Part shown: one piece after another, positions 1 through 64,000 of the stretch | Position numbering within the stretch: the first letter of the stretch is position 1 | Layout of the letters: every line of letters begins with the position of its first letter | NCBI RefSeq assembly: GCF_018991925.1 | Contig: NW_024748870.1 | Span: 3,558,705 to 3,622,704 of the forward strand | Direction: 5' to 3' | DNA length: 64,000 bases | Origin: Homarus americanus | Lineage: Eukaryota > Arthropoda > Malacostraca > Decapoda > Nephropidae | Made by a program: the position numbers and the translations under genes | Notes under the pieces: generated by a model | Databases searched by the model: none | What the model was told of the DNA's origin: nothing | What the model saw: only the letters and a program-made list of their open reading frames with translations

Positions 1-215
1 ATTTCAAAAGTGAGTACAATATACAAACAGGAGTTGGAAAAACAAACTGCTATTGTAGTTTAACCACTTTGGTCAAATATGATGAGGCTGACATCCTTGG
101 ATAAACTTAGTCAACATATTAAGAGATTATGTGCATACTCTCCATCAGAAAACATTAATTGCAGCAAGAATTAAAATGGAAAATTCAGAAGCAAACAAAT
201 AAATAAGGTACACAC
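1..215. other. Intron after E16
   Basis: AT-rich intron sequence after the donor of E16. No further exon or repeat was recognised. Confidence 0.6.
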
Positions 216-62784
<62,569 letters not shown>

Positions 62785-62830
62785 TCACATAGAAGTAATT
62801 ATTTTGATAGGGTGTGTACACACACACACA

Positions 62831-63280
62831 CAGTAACACCCCATTGAAATCCAACCCATTATCTTTTAATGCTATACGTACGGAAAAAATTACACACGCC
62901 ATTTTTTTTACGCTTGTTGAGCAGGCTAAGTGCATGGGTCAAAGACAAGACTCAATGCCACATTTTTTCAAGTCAGTTAATTACCATGGAGAAAGCAAGC
63001 AGCAGTTTTAGCCACCCCAAGGAAGGTGAGGAATTGACAATGGTATCATGAGCACTTAATAAGTGACAAAGCTATTTATTGTGTTTGCTTATACTCTGGT
63101 TTTTTCCTTAATAAATTATCAATGTGTACCAGTAGCCAAAGCAAGCTACCGTTTATCACTTTTAATGAGATATAACACTGTCAGGAATGCATCTCCTTAT
63201 CAATGACCCTGTTAAAAGCCGATTCACTGATAGCTCTCTTATCCAAGAATGCATCCCTGGCTTTCAATGGGGTATTACTG
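62831..63280. mobile_element. MITE, 450 bp
   Basis: Ends CAGTAACACCCCATTGAAAT / CAGTAATACCCCATTGAAAG. The left flank is a CA microsatellite. Non-coding. Confidence 0.85.
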
Positions 63281-63449
63281 GATGTAATGCAAAAACCATT
63301 ATATAACTAGAGATATGAGGAAATGTGTCCACTCCTCCAAGGGATTTTTCTAGTTCAGTGATAATAAAAGTGTTTCCCTGGCATCTGTAGTAGTACAGGC
63401 ATTCTCTAATTTACAAAAGGTTTCAGTTCCTGAAAACCTTTCACAAATA

Positions 63450-63900
63450 CAGCTAGACCCCGACTTACGACTGCTTCGACTTCCGACCGTCGGGACTTAC
63501 GACCGCCGCAGTTGTGACCATTTTTTTTTTTTTCAATTTTTTTTTTCCAAATGACACACGTATTTTCTATACCGAAACGTTTCCAGTTAATGTAGTCTCC
63601 ATGTATAATTAGAAAATTATGGGGGCCCCATGTGCATTCAGCTGACTACATTAAAGGTAAGTGCTCAGTCACATTGTATCCATTCCTCATTATTTATTAC
63701 TTTCACTGTACTGTATCCATTCCTCATTATTTATTACTTTTACTGTACTGTATTTCATTGTAGATTTTTTATTAAATTTTTTTTTTTTATCTATGTCGGA
63801 CTTACGACCATTCGGACTTACGACCATTCGGACTTACGACCATTCGGACTTACGACCTGGATTTGGGCCCCTAACCCCGTCGTAAGTCGGGGTCTAGCTG
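63450..63900. mobile_element. MITE, 451 bp, with tandemly repeated end word
   Basis: Ends are identical over at least 20 bases (CAGCTAGACCCCGACTTACG), TA on both sides: the best-preserved element here. Near the right end a 16-bp unit, CGGACTTACGACCATT, is repeated about four times (63797-63856). Confidence 0.95.
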
Positions 63901-63902
63901 TA

Positions 63903-64000
63903 TTTTTTTGGGTAAATAGGATAACATGCTTTTAATGAAAAATTTTGTGTCACACAATGATAAGCCAATAATAAACATTAATGTAAAAAACATGCAGTGG
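63903..64000. other. Window end
   Basis: Nothing recognised. Confidence 0.4.

Noticed and set aside
63630..63935. 101-residue frame with repeated TYDHSDLRPFGL
   Set aside because: Comes from the 16-bp tandem word inside a MITE.

Overview
This is an animal (eukaryotic) genomic window with no prokaryotic, CRISPR or rRNA content. About 3% of it can be read as coding. The rest is AT-rich intron packed with very long dinucleotide microsatellites, TA-target DNA transposon remnants and two broken non-LTR retrotransposons. The extreme (TA)n/(GA)n/(GT)n load, the retroelement types and the AT-rich long introns suggest a decapod crustacean (crayfish, shrimp or crab). That is an inference, not a demonstrated assignment.

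One gene dominates, on the minus strand across the whole window. I find sixteen small exons (E1 at 60164-60277 down to E16 at 216-344). Each encodes a single LDL-receptor class A (LDLa) module, and every one starts and ends in phase 1. Joined, they read in frame for 1,941 nt (647 codons) with no EGF, YWTD propeller, Ig or laminin module between them. A run this long without EGF or propeller modules fits domain II of arthropod perlecan (trol/HSPG2, the basement-membrane heparan sulfate proteoglycan) better than an LRP-type receptor, but neither end of the gene is in the window. Two further short linker exons are possible (26168-26203, 27780-27851). A decayed seventeenth LDLa exon lies at 58996-59100.

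The introns hold the accessory content. 0.5-2.5 kb: nested MITEs beside a (TA)n array. 4.0-7.2 kb: a plus-strand non-LTR reverse transcriptase relic split by a 1.1-kb MITE. 8.4-9.3 kb: a G/T-rich satellite. 12.8-17.6 kb: two copies of one MITE in opposite orientation, plus a nested element and a hairpin. 19.7-22.2 kb: MITEs alternating with (TA)n arrays. 24.2-24.7 kb: a 45-bp minisatellite. 25.4-26.0 and 34.6-35.4 kb: pogo/Tigger transposase relics. 31.8-33.2, 48.1-49.5, 52.1-52.6 and 53.7-55.2 kb: more MITEs, one holding a 219-bp inverted repeat. 44.8-46.0 kb: a minus-strand reverse transcriptase relic that has lost its catalytic block. 61.9-62.8 kb: an uninterrupted (GA)461 tract. 62.8-63.9 kb: two 450-bp MITEs.

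The main observations to follow up are: the LDLa module lacking exactly one disulfide pair (E6); the dead LDLa exon; an inner sequence module shared by MITEs with unrelated ends; and a strong excess of TACAGTA/TACTGTA, which may be excision scars of the CAG-ended elements.
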